Part shown: positions 55,177 through 64,000 of the stretch, one piece after another
Layout of the letters: each line of letters starts with the position of its first letter
Position numbering within the stretch: position 1 is the stretch's first letter
NCBI GenBank assembly: GCA_946894095.1
Contig: OX335658.1
Coordinates: 14,003,001-14,067,000 of the forward strand
Direction of reading: 5' to 3'
DNA length: 64,000 bases
Origin: Incurvaria masculella
Taxonomy: Eukaryota; Arthropoda; Insecta; Lepidoptera; Incurvariidae
Translations under genes and position numbers: made by a program
Notes under the pieces: generated by a model
What the model was told of the DNA's origin: nothing
Database searches by the model: none
Seen by the model: the letters and a program-made list of their open reading frames with translations, nothing else

Positions 55177-55790
55177 GCCGTGTGCACAGGCAAGCGAGTT
55201 AAATAAAATCTGGGCTTATCGCCGGGTGCACAGGCAAGCGAGTTAAATAAAATCTGGGCTAATCGCCGGGTGCACAGGCAAGCGAGTTAAATAAAATCTG
55301 GGCTAATCGCCGGGTGCACAGGCAAGCGAGTTAAATAAAATCTGGGCTAATCGCCGGGTGCACAGGCAAGCGAGTTAAATAAATTCTGGGCTAATCGCCG
55401 GGTGCACAGGCAAGCGAGTTAAATAAAATCTGGGCTAATCGCCGGGTGCACAGGCAAGCGAGTTAAATAAAATCTGGGCTAATCGCCGGGTGCACAGGCA
55501 AGCGAGTTAAATAAAATCTGGGCTAATCGCCGGGTGCACAGGCAAGCGAGTTAAATAAAATCTGGGCTAATCGCCGGGTGCACAGGCAAGCGAGTTAAAT
55601 AAAATCTGGGCTAATCGCCGGGTGCACAGGCAAGCGAGTTAAATAAAATCTGGGCTAATCGCCGGGTGCACAGGCAAGCGAGTTAAATAAAATCTGGGCT
55701 AATCGCCGGGTGCACAGGCAAGCGAGTTAAATAAAATCTGGGCTAATCGCCGGGTGCACAGGCAAGCGAGTTAAATAAAATCTGGGCTAA
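55177..55790. repeat. Tandem array of 14 x 44-bp units
   Basis: GTGCACAGGCAAGCGAGTTA recurs every 44 bases from 55182 to 55754. The unit continues AATAAAATCTGGGCTAATCG-CCGG. Almost every unit is identical; exceptions are CTTATC in the first and AAATTC in one middle unit. Each unit contains AATAAA. No spacers, so not a CRISPR array. The near identity points to recent expansion or homogenisation. Confidence 0.97.
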
Positions 55791-55891
55791 ATCTACCGTT
55801 TAGCTGCCGGAACTGCTAGAACTATTTATTCTTCTACTTACCGGCAATAAGTCAATCATCAAATTTCTCAATCTGCTTATAGGATTATTCA

Positions 55892-56284
55892 TTTTTTTTT
55901 TTTTTTTTTATGTGACTGGACATGGATGGCTAATACCACAAGTTCTGTCATGGTATTAGCCCAACACACCACATGGGAACTAGGTGCCATGCCAGGACCT
56001 TCCTTATACTGCACGGCTACATTGAACTGGATGGAAAACACGGACAATTTTCATTGCCGCTTCGACCATCGTTCATCCAATGCGATGGTACCAACCCGGG
56101 CGGGATAAACCCTACCACCTAGTAAGTAAGGAAGGGGACCTACAGCTTAACGTGGAATCCGAACCACGGCCAGCCTCTCTCAACGGTCGAGTGGTCACCC
56201 ATCCAAGACCAGACCGGACCCAGCGTTGCTTAACTTCGGAGAGCGATCGCCGAAGTGTCGCGCCACTGGGCCACTGAGGCTGAC
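55892..56284 (-). repeat. Full-length SINE with intact 5S-rRNA-like head
   Basis: Minus strand: GTCAGCCTCAGTGGCCCAGT, GGCGATCGCTCTCCGAAGTT, AAGCAACGCTGGGTCCGGTC, TGGTCTTGGATGGGTGACCA. The last two blocks parallel the 5S rRNA internal control region (AGCTAAGCAGGGTCG, then CTTGGATGGGAGACC). The body continues to TAGCCATCCATGTCCAGTCA and ends in an 18-bp A run (55892-55909 as T). ATTCAT on both sides is a possible short target duplication. Reference copy for the 5S-headed subfamily. Confidence 0.95.
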
Positions 56285-56290
56285 ATTCAT

Positions 56291-57098
56291 ACATGGTCTA
56301 GGTCGAATGGGCGAAACTCATTGATTTCTTATTAATTTTATGGAATTATATACGATTAAAATTAAACATCATTAATGTCTTGGTATTCACAAATCCAAAT
56401 TAATTGATATGCTATAATTTATGAAGATAAGAATGCGTATTTTAAATAACCCAACTAAAAGAGAGAAGAGTAATGAAAATGCAAGTTACAACTGAAAGAA
56501 TTGTTCAAATTAATTCAATTATTTGTCCTTCTAATAAAAATCTAACAGTTTATGTACTAAACAATAAACTTATTATCACATAATACAACTTACGATAATA
56601 CATCCCCGGATCCATCAGTTTGTAAATTGTAAATGTAACATAATTCAGTGTAGCTTTACTAGCAGAAATATAAATGAAATGATACGGAAAATGAAAAGTT
56701 GCTTGCCCCATACCGAACGGACAGAAATCGGCGCCCTGGCACCCTGGCGGCGGCCGGCGGGGGACAGGGGGCGAGGGGGGGTTGACACGGGTAATCCCCG
56801 AGGACCCCCGTCATTTGTTATAATCTATATGGATCTAGGTCACCCCATGCCCGCTTATTAGATCAATAACCGTAACATTTGATTATTACACCATGTTTGC
56901 CGTGAGCGATGCGGAAAATGTTCAGGCTCGTTTTCCCGAACGCTGCGTGCGCTTATTTGTCGTTTTGCTAATTTCACTTTCAAACGTGACCCTTCAGCCG
57001 CCGCGCCGTGTTCACTTCTCGCCAATTAACATAACTTTTGTCGGGTGGATGACTTTTTTGGGATGAAGGGAAATTTGAATTAAGTTTTTTTTAAGGAA
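56291..57098. other. No gene; GC-rich patch
   Basis: 56735-56805 is GC-rich; the rest is AT-rich, with nothing recognisable. Confidence 0.45.
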
Positions 57099-57370
57099 TC
57101 CACACTAATAATACAAATGCGTAAGTGACTCTGTCTGTTTCATTTTCACGCCTAAGCCGCTGAATAAAACTTGATGAATTTCGGTATAGAGAGAGTGTAG
57201 CCCTTGGAGAAGGACATAGGCTACCTTTTGCGGCAAAATTAAACTTGAAGGGGGTAAAATAGGGGATGAAAATTCATATGGGGAACTGGTATCAAAAAAT
57301 CAGGGAAATACTCGGCCCGACATCAGTTAAAAACGACATTGACCCGGGCGGAGCCGGGTACCTCAGTTAG
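57099..57370 (+). mobile_element. Non-autonomous Helitron-like element, near complete
   Basis: 272 bp. Starts TCCACACTAATAATACAAAT (TC start), then CACGCCTAAGCCGCTGAAT and TTTCGGTATAGAGAGAGTGT, and ends with hairpin CCCGGGCGGAGCCGGG followed by TACCTCAGTTAG. No terminal inverted repeats and no target duplication, as expected for Helitrons. The end TTAG is off the CTRR consensus by one base. Confidence 0.65.
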
Positions 57371-58134
57371 TAAATAATAAAATCATTGTTTGTTTCGTAC
57401 TATGCATATGTTACCGTGATATTGTCAAACCTGACACGGTTCAACTCTTTGGTCGAAGGTCGATGAACGACCAATCTACCAGTTGGCATGATAAGAAATA
57501 TAATATAATAATATCGGATTTATAATATTCAAGTCTCTACTGATTTACATTCTTTTTAATTTTGTAAGGTTATTGTACATTTTAAACCTGTTTGCGTAAT
57601 GTTTTGATGCTCCACCGTGGCTATACCTATATGTTTTATTTTGTTTTTCTTGGGAGAATAAAATGAATTTGAATTTCAGCCTGTTCACCCGACGATTCAT
57701 ATTTACCATGGTAGACCCCAGGAATAAACTAATTCGTTAGCGAACTGACTGACCGGCGCCACCATCAGTGTATTATCGCCGGTCGCCACTCTCATCATTC
57801 CTCACTCGTTGCCAGCAGCCCACAGCCCACGCCCCGGCCGCCGCGCCGTTGTCGTGGCGACAGTCTGTCACTCGGAGCTCATGCGGAGTATCTTGGAAGA
57901 CGTATTAAGTAATTAGTTCAAGACGTGACTTCTCTTGCGTGGTGCCCCTGACTATTGAAGCTCATTGCTGGGTCTGTCAATAGATAATTGGTAAATAAAT
58001 TGGACACGTGTTGCTCCGTTGCAGCAGAGTAGAGATTATTAGATAACTTCTTTTTGTGTAAATGAATAATAAGCCTACCAATAAATTGAAAAAAAAGGTT
58101 TAATGCAATTTAATTGAGTTTGTACTATATTTGT
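57371..58134. other. AT-rich DNA, then a GC-rich island
   Basis: 57560-57675 (GGGAGAATAAAATGAATTTG) may be a LINE 3' tail. 57735-57890 is GC-rich with GTTGTCGTGGCGAC at 57848-57861. AGCGAACTGACTGACCGGCG here also occurs near 25605. Confidence 0.4.
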
Positions 58135-58471
58135 TTATGCGACCTTACATGGATGGCTAATACCACACAACTACCGTTATGATATTAGCCCAATACACCA
58201 CATTCCCGAACGGAATTAGGTGACATGCCAGAACCTTCCCTTTATGAGCACGGCTACATTGAACTGGATGGAAAACACGGACAATTTTCATTGGCGCTTC
58301 CACCATCTTTCCATCCAATGCGATGGTACCAACCCGGGCGGGCAAACTGCACCTAGTAGGGGCAGGGGACTTATCGAACTCGGAAATAGAAAGACAGTGG
58401 TGCATATCGGAATTGAACCCAGACCTCTGGTACGCTAGGCCAGTCCCCGCGCCACTAGGCTACGAGCCGCT
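58135..58471 (-). repeat. SINE, tRNA-type, linker deleted
   Basis: The minus strand starts AGCGGCTCGTAGCCTAGTGG and CTGGGTTCAATTCC, then passes from CGAGTTCGATAAG straight to CCCCTGCCCCTACTAGGTG, losing ~65 bp of linker and early body. The rest is complete to TCCATGTAAGGTCGCATAAA. Confidence 0.92.
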
Positions 58472-58534
58472 CTAAATGGTATATTGGAGCATTATTTCTA
58501 TTATTTCACGACTTGTTCACATATTTTGTTTATG

Positions 58535-58620
58535 TAATATCTAATATCATGACAGTTGGTGGGGCGCAGCCATGGAGGTCTCAGCTCCATGGGCGCAGCC
58601 CATCCATGTCCAGTTATGCC
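58535..58620 (+). repeat. SINE 3' end with internal palindrome
   Basis: ATATCTAATATCATGACAGT at the start and CCATCCATGTCCAGTTATGC at the end match the 5S-type 3' terminus. GGGCGCAGCC appears twice around CATGGAGGTCTCAGCTCCATG where GTGTGGTATTAG is expected. Confidence 0.65.
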
Positions 58621-58794
58621 AATATCACACATGTTTGGTCTTTTTGATTAGCTTCACCGGCTCCTAAGAATTAGGTGTTGGTTGATATTTTTTTCAATTT
58701 GGAAAATTACGTAAAATTACCGAAAGTTTGCCCGGGCGGCCTATAGGAGAACTTACCACGACCAAGTAGATGTAATACTTCGTAAAGGTCAGGT

Positions 58795-58945
58795 TCGTAG
58801 CATCCGCAAAAACAGAGCATCTATGAAAATATAAATGTCTGTTCTGTAGATGAAGCGAAAGAGGTGTGCTGTGATCGTACCGTACGCCGCTCTACCATCA
58901 CTGCCTACCCCTTCGGGAAAGCGGCGTGAACGTGTGTATGAGAAA
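58795..58945 (+). pseudogene. LINE ORF C-terminal tail, copy 3
   Basis: TGTAGATGAAGCGAAAGAGG, GATCGTACCGTACGCCGCTC, TACCATCACTGCCTACCCCT, TCGGGAAAGCGGCGTGA is collinear with the minus strand of 10261-10400. The frame is disrupted upstream of GTAGATGAAGCG. Confidence 0.55.
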
Positions 58946-59425
58946 TTGCACGGGTATTTTTGAAGGAATGTATGTATAAGGTTGGCGCATGTGATAAAGG
59001 AAATTTCCTTCCGTCAGTTCAACGTCCATTGTCCAATGAATACATGGACGTAATATTCCATCACGTATTATTTGTGATGTAAATTTTATGACTTCGCTAT
59101 CTACGCAGTCAGGTGATGTGCCCACTTATTCGTAAGTGTAATAGAGTAATATCTGGCTAGGAAACCTATCTACTTAAAAGAATATTCATAAATGGATTAG
59201 GCTCGTTGCTAAATAATTTAATTGCATATGCCTACTTACTTCTAGCGACCAACTCCGTATTAGTACCTTCACTGGTCGATTCAACATAATATTAAATAAG
59301 ACCTATATCAATGAATGTTCTCGATCTATTTATCAAGATATATTATTAATGCCATCCTTCCTTCCTCGTTGTTCTAGTCTGCCACAGAGCAGTTCGCTGC
59401 AACATATCTTGTTGAGCTCTTTTTT
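58946..59425. other. No gene recognised
   Basis: AT-rich; nothing recognisable. Confidence 0.5.
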
Positions 59426-59426
59426 T

Positions 59427-59656
59427 TATGCAACCTGACATGGATACCTAATACCACACAACTACCGTTATGATATTAGCCCAATACACTACACCACATC
59501 GTGTGTGGTGTATTGGGCTAATATCACAACAGTGCATTGAGCTAATAATATAACGGTCTATCCAACTCATAAAGAGAAAGAAAGTGGCGCACGGACGGGG
59601 CGAGGATTTGAACCCAGACCTCTGGTATGCAAGGCAAGTCCCCGCGCAACTAGTTA
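59427..59656 (-). repeat. SINE, tRNA-type, internally rearranged
   Basis: The minus strand has a head TAGTTGCGCGGGGACTTGCC, GGTTCAAATCCTCGCC, the linker, and then skips most of the body. The CCAATACAC..GTGTATTGG part of the 3' region is duplicated in inverse orientation (59486-59523), making a hairpin. Confidence 0.8.
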
Positions 59657-59758
59657 TGGGCATTTTTCTTGAATTTAGAACCTTGGCGTCTATTACGAGT
59701 TACACATAAGTTATCGATAAATCTCGATCTTGGATTTCGCAGTCTTACACCTTTGAAA

Positions 59759-59878
59759 AGAGCATTTGAGGATTACTCTAAATCGCCCGTCCATTATTTT
59801 CCACAGATTTCTATGATTTATATGATTTATATGTAAAAAACCAAGAACGGGCGATTCGGTGTATACCTCAAATGCTCT
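59759..59878. mobile_element. 120-bp palindromic element
   Basis: AGAGCATTTGAGG, AAATCGCCCGT and their inverses ACGGGCGATT, CCTCAAATGCTCT form ~32-bp imperfect arms around ~50 bp of AT-rich loop. Confidence 0.8.
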
Positions 59879-59919
59879 ATTCGATGGTCGAGCAAAATCG
59901 ATGATCTTAGCGATTTATA

Positions 59920-60236
59920 AAAACCGGCCGAGTGCGATCGGACTCGCACACGAAGGGTTCCGTACCATCGTAAATTATTTGTCACCAAAACATTTTTATT
60001 TTTTGTATGGGACCCCCCTTTAATTTTGATTATATTTAAATTTTACTTATTTATTGTTATAGCGGCAAAATAAATACACACTTTGTGAAAATTTCAGCTG
60101 CCTACCTATTACGGTTCATGAGATACAGGCCTGTGACAGACGGACGGACGGACGGACGGACGGACGGACGGACGGACAGCGGAGGCTTAGTGATAGGGTT
60201 CCGTTTTCACCCTTTGGGTACGGAACCCTAAAAAGT
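59920..60236 (+). repeat. Dispersed repeat with GACGGAC microsatellite (copy 7, long)
   Basis: Near complete: AAAAACCGGCCGAGTGCGAT, TCGCACACGAAGGGTTCCGT, TGTATGGGACCCCCCTTTAA, TACCTATTACGGTTCATGAG, then ten tandem GGAC units (60139-60178), GGAGGCTTAGTGATAGGGTT, GGGTACGGAACCCTAAAAAG. Confidence 0.93.
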
Positions 60237-60455
60237 GATTTGTAACTCGTAACAGAGGCTCAGTTCGTTCTCCCCGCGAGCAGGTGCCGAGCGACTGGTC
60301 TGAGCGTCGCGTCGCGTCGGTCCGCGGCCGTCGGGACCCCGCGCTGCGCTCTGCCCACTCGATCGGGGCGCCCACCCCTGCCTTCCGCACCTGGGATCAC
60401 CACGATACACCGCTACCGCCTCCGTCTGGCGCAATCAATATTAATGACCGCCGAT
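60237..60455. other. GC-rich patch
   Basis: GC-rich with GCGTCGCGTCGCGTCGG near 60303. No coding signature. Confidence 0.45.
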
Positions 60456-60515
60456 CTTTGTGGCGTAACTAAGTGTAGTTTGACTACCAAAATAAATGAA
60501 ATGAAATGAATACTA
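60456..60515 (+). repeat. LINE 3'-end-like fragment
   Basis: GCGTAACTAAGTGTAGTTTG, ACTACCAAAATAAATGAAAT and GAAATGAA repeat the 9050-9105 tail with an (AAATG)n end. Confidence 0.5.
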
Positions 60516-61480
60516 CGTGATTCAGGACTAACCCCCCCCCCTTTCCCCTCTCCTTGTTCCTGACCGTGGTATTTTGCGAACCCCGCACTTCCCCCTAAAA
60601 CGGTCACGTAGCATGGGCACGAGCAATTAACGCTTAAAATAATTGATTGAACAAACTATATTTTGTTCTACGAGTTTTTTTTTGAAAAAATATGGAGAGG
60701 ATGATTTTTTTATTGTTGGTTTCGACACTAAAAAGAATAAAAGTGATCCCACTGAATTTCTTCCCGTGTGTGTCGTTAGAAATGACCAAGGAATCCACTA
60801 TTTCTCGTAGGATGCTTGCTTTCAATAATTACATTTATTTAATTTAGCAGTATTTAAACCACATATACCACCGCGCAGTGGCCCTCTGGTTGAATATGGC
60901 GATAAATCCCTTGTGTTTTCTATAACTATCCTGCAGAGAAAATAATGGTAAAATGTCGTCTTTACTCCATCCAATGGATCGACCATTATTCCAAGATGTC
61001 TGCACCTTAACTGTCATTTCCGCTAACGTCTCGCAGCTATCACTAGAGTGGCCCTTCTGGTACGATTCTGTGCCATTCTCCTTCGTCCATCCCAGGTGCG
61101 CGAGGCGTCGGTCTCTCGCGCGTGTCCCGCCCCGCCCCGCGCACGTGCAGCGAGGTGCGGGCGCGTTTGACCTACTTTCACAGGCGAGGGGAAAACCAGC
61201 CCTCTTCGGCACCGTAGGGCGCGCGTGACGGGAGCCACGCCGCCGTATCGATCACACTCTCCACGATGCACGGAGAAGGAGAACGCTTGCAGACGCGCCC
61301 GACGCAGGAAGATGCGGTGTGGTGGCCCCATTGTCGGACCTGATAAGCCCCCTCCGCCAGAGACCAATCGATAAAGCATTTTTACGTAGTAATTTCTGAA
61401 ATACTTCTTAAATATCTACTAAACGCCTAATCCAATTATTTCCGTAAACAAAATATAGTATGATTTTAGATAAATACCTA
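60516..61480. other. No gene confirmed; exon-like minus open frame
   Basis: The minus frame 61212-60844 (122 codons) has a varied composition (SWNNGRSIGWSKDDILPLFS) but no domain I know and competing open frames on both strands. The GC-rich part is 61100-61230. Confidence 0.35.
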
Positions 61481-61806
61481 CAGGCGTATTCAGAGTGGAC
61501 CTACTAACTTTAATACGCCGGACTAAACCGATTTTGTTTCCGGTGCTAATCTCGTACTAAATTTTGACAGGTCCTCTCTGAATACGTCTGTTACAGCAGT
61601 ATTCAGAGTGGGCAGACTAATTTTAGTACGCGTATTAAGGTCGAACAAAACCGGTGTTTCTATGTTTAGTCCGCTGCTAGTCCGCGTACTAAATTTTGGC
61701 AGCTCACTTTGAATGCGACTGTTACAGTAGTATTCAGAGAGAACTACCACCGGATTGACAATACAAAAGTGCTATTTATTCCGGGGACCACCCTGAATAC
61801 TACTGT
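61481..61806. mobile_element. Three consecutive palindromic units (GTATTCAGAG family)
   Basis: Units 61481-61590, 61594-61721 and 61724-61806 each start CAG.(C/A)GTATTCAGAG and end with the inverse (CTCTGAATACGTCTG, CTTTGAATGCGACTG, CCTGAATACTACTGT). They are separated by TTA or TT. Units 1 and 2 share inner GTACTAAATTTTG blocks. Looks like tandemly inserted or dimerised MITEs. Confidence 0.88.
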
Positions 61807-63075
61807 AGGCTTATAATTTAAGAACGCGCTATGCTAGGTATATGAATTTAACGCTATTCCTTCGTTGCAGACACTGACACATTGATGTATTGATGTATAG
61901 TTTATTATTTAACAGTCATGGGTTATTTGTAGTATGAATTTGTGTATCTTCTAACTTCCATTTGATTTTATACTACCTTCTATCAATAATGACAATGGCT
62001 GCATAATTTAGATTAGATTAATGTATATTAATGTATAATATTAAGAATAACATATATTTTATGGTAGTCAAGAATGTTCTCTCCACCAATGTACATATTG
62101 TTCTTTGTGCTACTCATAAGTTACACTACTTACCACTCTAGGCTTATTTGTAAGTTATATACTTACAAAGAAAAAAAATACAAGGTAAGATAAAAAAAGG
62201 TAACGAATCCGAGTAGGCAATATACATAGTACTTATAAATAAAATAAAATTAATAAAGAAATAGTAAAATAGGTAAAGTGGGCAAAAGACCAAAGTTACC
62301 GAAAATCGCTAAAGCAAAAGGTGAAAAGACAAAATACGTTGACTTCTGGCAACACTTTTAAGGGGCAAACATAGAGTAATTGTGTGAAGCATCTATTATT
62401 CAACTGTATGTATATGCAATCCTACGAAAATTAACATGCATATTTAACCAAATAATCGTTAATTTTGACTTTGGTAAGTTTGGTTTGTGTTCCATTGTTC
62501 ATGCATACTTTAAAATAATGCAATTTCTAATTTGCAAGTCACTGAGACTAGAGTTGTGAAAGAGGTTCGTTTAGGTTACAGAACTCCCATAATACGATTG
62601 TATCGTAAATTTCCCCAAACCTTTTGATAACTACCTTTCGCCCGCTTTACGGTAATGGCGCTACTTTCACATCTCATTAGGAACTTTCTGAAACAGCCAA
62701 GTTAGTTTAATTTCCCGCCAATAACATGCGGTCGCCGACCTCACAGGCGACCTCCTTGCCGACCTCACTCGCACATGTCGCGACAGAAGGCGCTCGCACG
62801 TTTTTGTTCAACTCGTCCTGCTTTCGCGCCTTTTCGCATTACGGAGTTTGTATCTCGGCTTGTATGCTACGTTTTATGCAACAGCCAGTGCAAGCCGACC
62901 GTTGGTCGGGTTCAGGGATAGTAATGTTATTTCTAAAATAATCCACCATTTTAATAATCGTCATAGATACGATAAAACAAACAAAAAAAAGAACTCTAGC
63001 AACTTACATAACATTTTAAGCTCCTAGACAGCAAACAGGGGCTATCATTTGCATGGCAATGTAGCCAATATTTTA
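61807..63075. other. No gene recognised
   Basis: AT-rich until a mixed block at 62725-62900 whose 71-codon frame has no known domain. Confidence 0.45.
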
Positions 63076-63190
63076 AGGCTGGAGTCCACAATCTCTGGTT
63101 AGTAATAATTTTAATATTTAAATACATCCGCCCTTATTTTATGGCTGAAGAAGAAAGAAGATAGAATCTGTAATAACCGTTACAAATAAT
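63076..63190 (+). repeat. Third copy of the 19707-type repeat
   Basis: AAGGCTGGAGTCCACAATCT, CTGGTTAGTAATAATTTTAA and TAATAACCGTTACAAATAAT parallel 19707-19850. Confidence 0.6.
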
Positions 63191-63196
63191 AATATG

Positions 63197-63597
63197 AGCG
63201 GCTCGTAGCCTAGTGGCGCGGGGATTTGCCTAGCGTACCAGAGGTCTGGGTTCAAGCCTCACCCCGACATGCACCTTTTTTTTTTCTTTCTGAGTTGGAT
63301 AAGCGCATTTCGTCACGAATGCGAGCTGCTCCATGGTTCGAAATCCATGTAAAACTGTAAGTTCCCTTCACCTACTAGGTTGTAGGGTTTAAGCCCGCCC
63401 GGGTTGGTACCAGCTCATTGGATAAAAATATGGTCGAAGCGGCAATGAAAAATTGTCCGTGTTGTACATCCAATTCAATGTAGCCTTGCTCATAAAGGGA
63501 AGGTCCTGGTATGGCACCTAATTCCTTCGGGAATGTGGTATTGTGGTGTATTGGACTAATATCATAACGGCCATCCATGTCAAGTTGCATAAAAAAC
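63197..63597 (+). repeat. SINE, tRNA-type, full length
   Basis: GCGGCTCGTAGCCTAGTGGC, GAGGTCTGGGTTCAAGCCTC (B box), the linker (CTTTCTGAGTTGGATAAGCG), the complete body and CCATCCATGTCAAGTTGCAT with an A tail. A ~15-bp deletion removes GTAGTTGTGTGGTATTA before the end. Confidence 0.94.
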
Positions 63598-64000
63598 TAG
63601 AGATTATGCACTCCAGACTAAGAAGCAAATTTCTTTTTGTAAACTTTTTATTGCATATGACCATAATTTAATGAAATTGTTTTTGGTTTATATACTATAT
63701 GTATACATATTCAAATCTTATTACTTTTTTTATTTATCTTTTTGCTTTTGGATACTATGAGCTATAAATTATCTGAGCCCATGATTTTCTACGTAAGTGC
63801 TCAATTTGTTTCATGTGTGATTGTAAAAACGACTGCATCGCGTTCCTTCCCATTCTATCAAAGCCGCTTTCTATGTATGGGTGGAAAAGGTTTCGATCTG
63901 TTCATTGTGAGCTCATGCAGGGATCCACAAAGGAGTCAAAGGACCGCGATCGTCAGCTGTCGCCGGCAGCTGGCGCTCAACTCCACGCCACTGCCTCCGC
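63598..64000. other. No gene recognised
   Basis: AT-rich, turning GC-richer after 63930 at the window edge. Confidence 0.45.

Noticed and set aside
55177..55790. CRISPR-like regular repeats
   Set aside because: 44-bp units abut directly without spacers.
60844..61212. Host coding exon on the minus strand
   Set aside because: Varied composition but no domain, no convincing splice context, and other frames are equally open.

Overview
The window looks like intergenic, transposon-dominated DNA from an insect, most likely a moth or butterfly. I inferred this from the types of repeat (short interspersed elements with Pol III heads, Jockey/CR1-type LINE fragments, Helitron-like ends, many fold-back elements), the AT-rich background and the GC-rich patches. 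The lepidopteran assignment rests on remembered repeat families and was not checked by a search. I find no intact host protein gene, no ribosomal RNA gene, no CRISPR array and nothing bacterial. The longest open frame belongs to a LINE.

Layout. 1-7200: LINE 3' fragments, a Helitron-type end, a 50-bp tandem array (14 units, 2458-3155) and a TTAA-flanked inverted-repeat element. 7700-15300: SINEs, LINE reverse-transcriptase relics, a fold-back element with a tRNA-like core and the first of three ~0.5-kb TTAA-flanked elements. 15900-28300: a hAT-like 400-bp element with an 8-bp target duplication, palindromic MITEs, SINEs and copies of a repeat with a GACGGAC microsatellite. 28726-30811: the best-preserved LINE, with endonuclease and start of reverse transcriptase, internally deleted, minus strand. 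31380-36440: nested insertions, including a piece of mitochondrial COX3 inside a SINE. 37200-50400: more TTAA elements, a SINE with a 35-bp target duplication, palindromic MITEs and paired copies of an unclassified repeat. 50700-64000: SINEs, a 44-bp tandem array (14 nearly identical units, 55177-55790), a Helitron-type element and a chain of three palindromes.

The most informative system is the SINE set. About two dozen copies share a 3' body but carry one of two unrelated Pol III promoter heads: one tRNA-like (A and B boxes), the other 5S-rRNA-like (box A/IE/C region). Each head goes with its own version of the 3' end. Several copies are cut by later insertions (fold-back elements, a mitochondrial fragment), which gives a relative order of events. 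The elements do not form a pathway; they are layers of insertion in a gene desert or in long introns whose exons are not visible.
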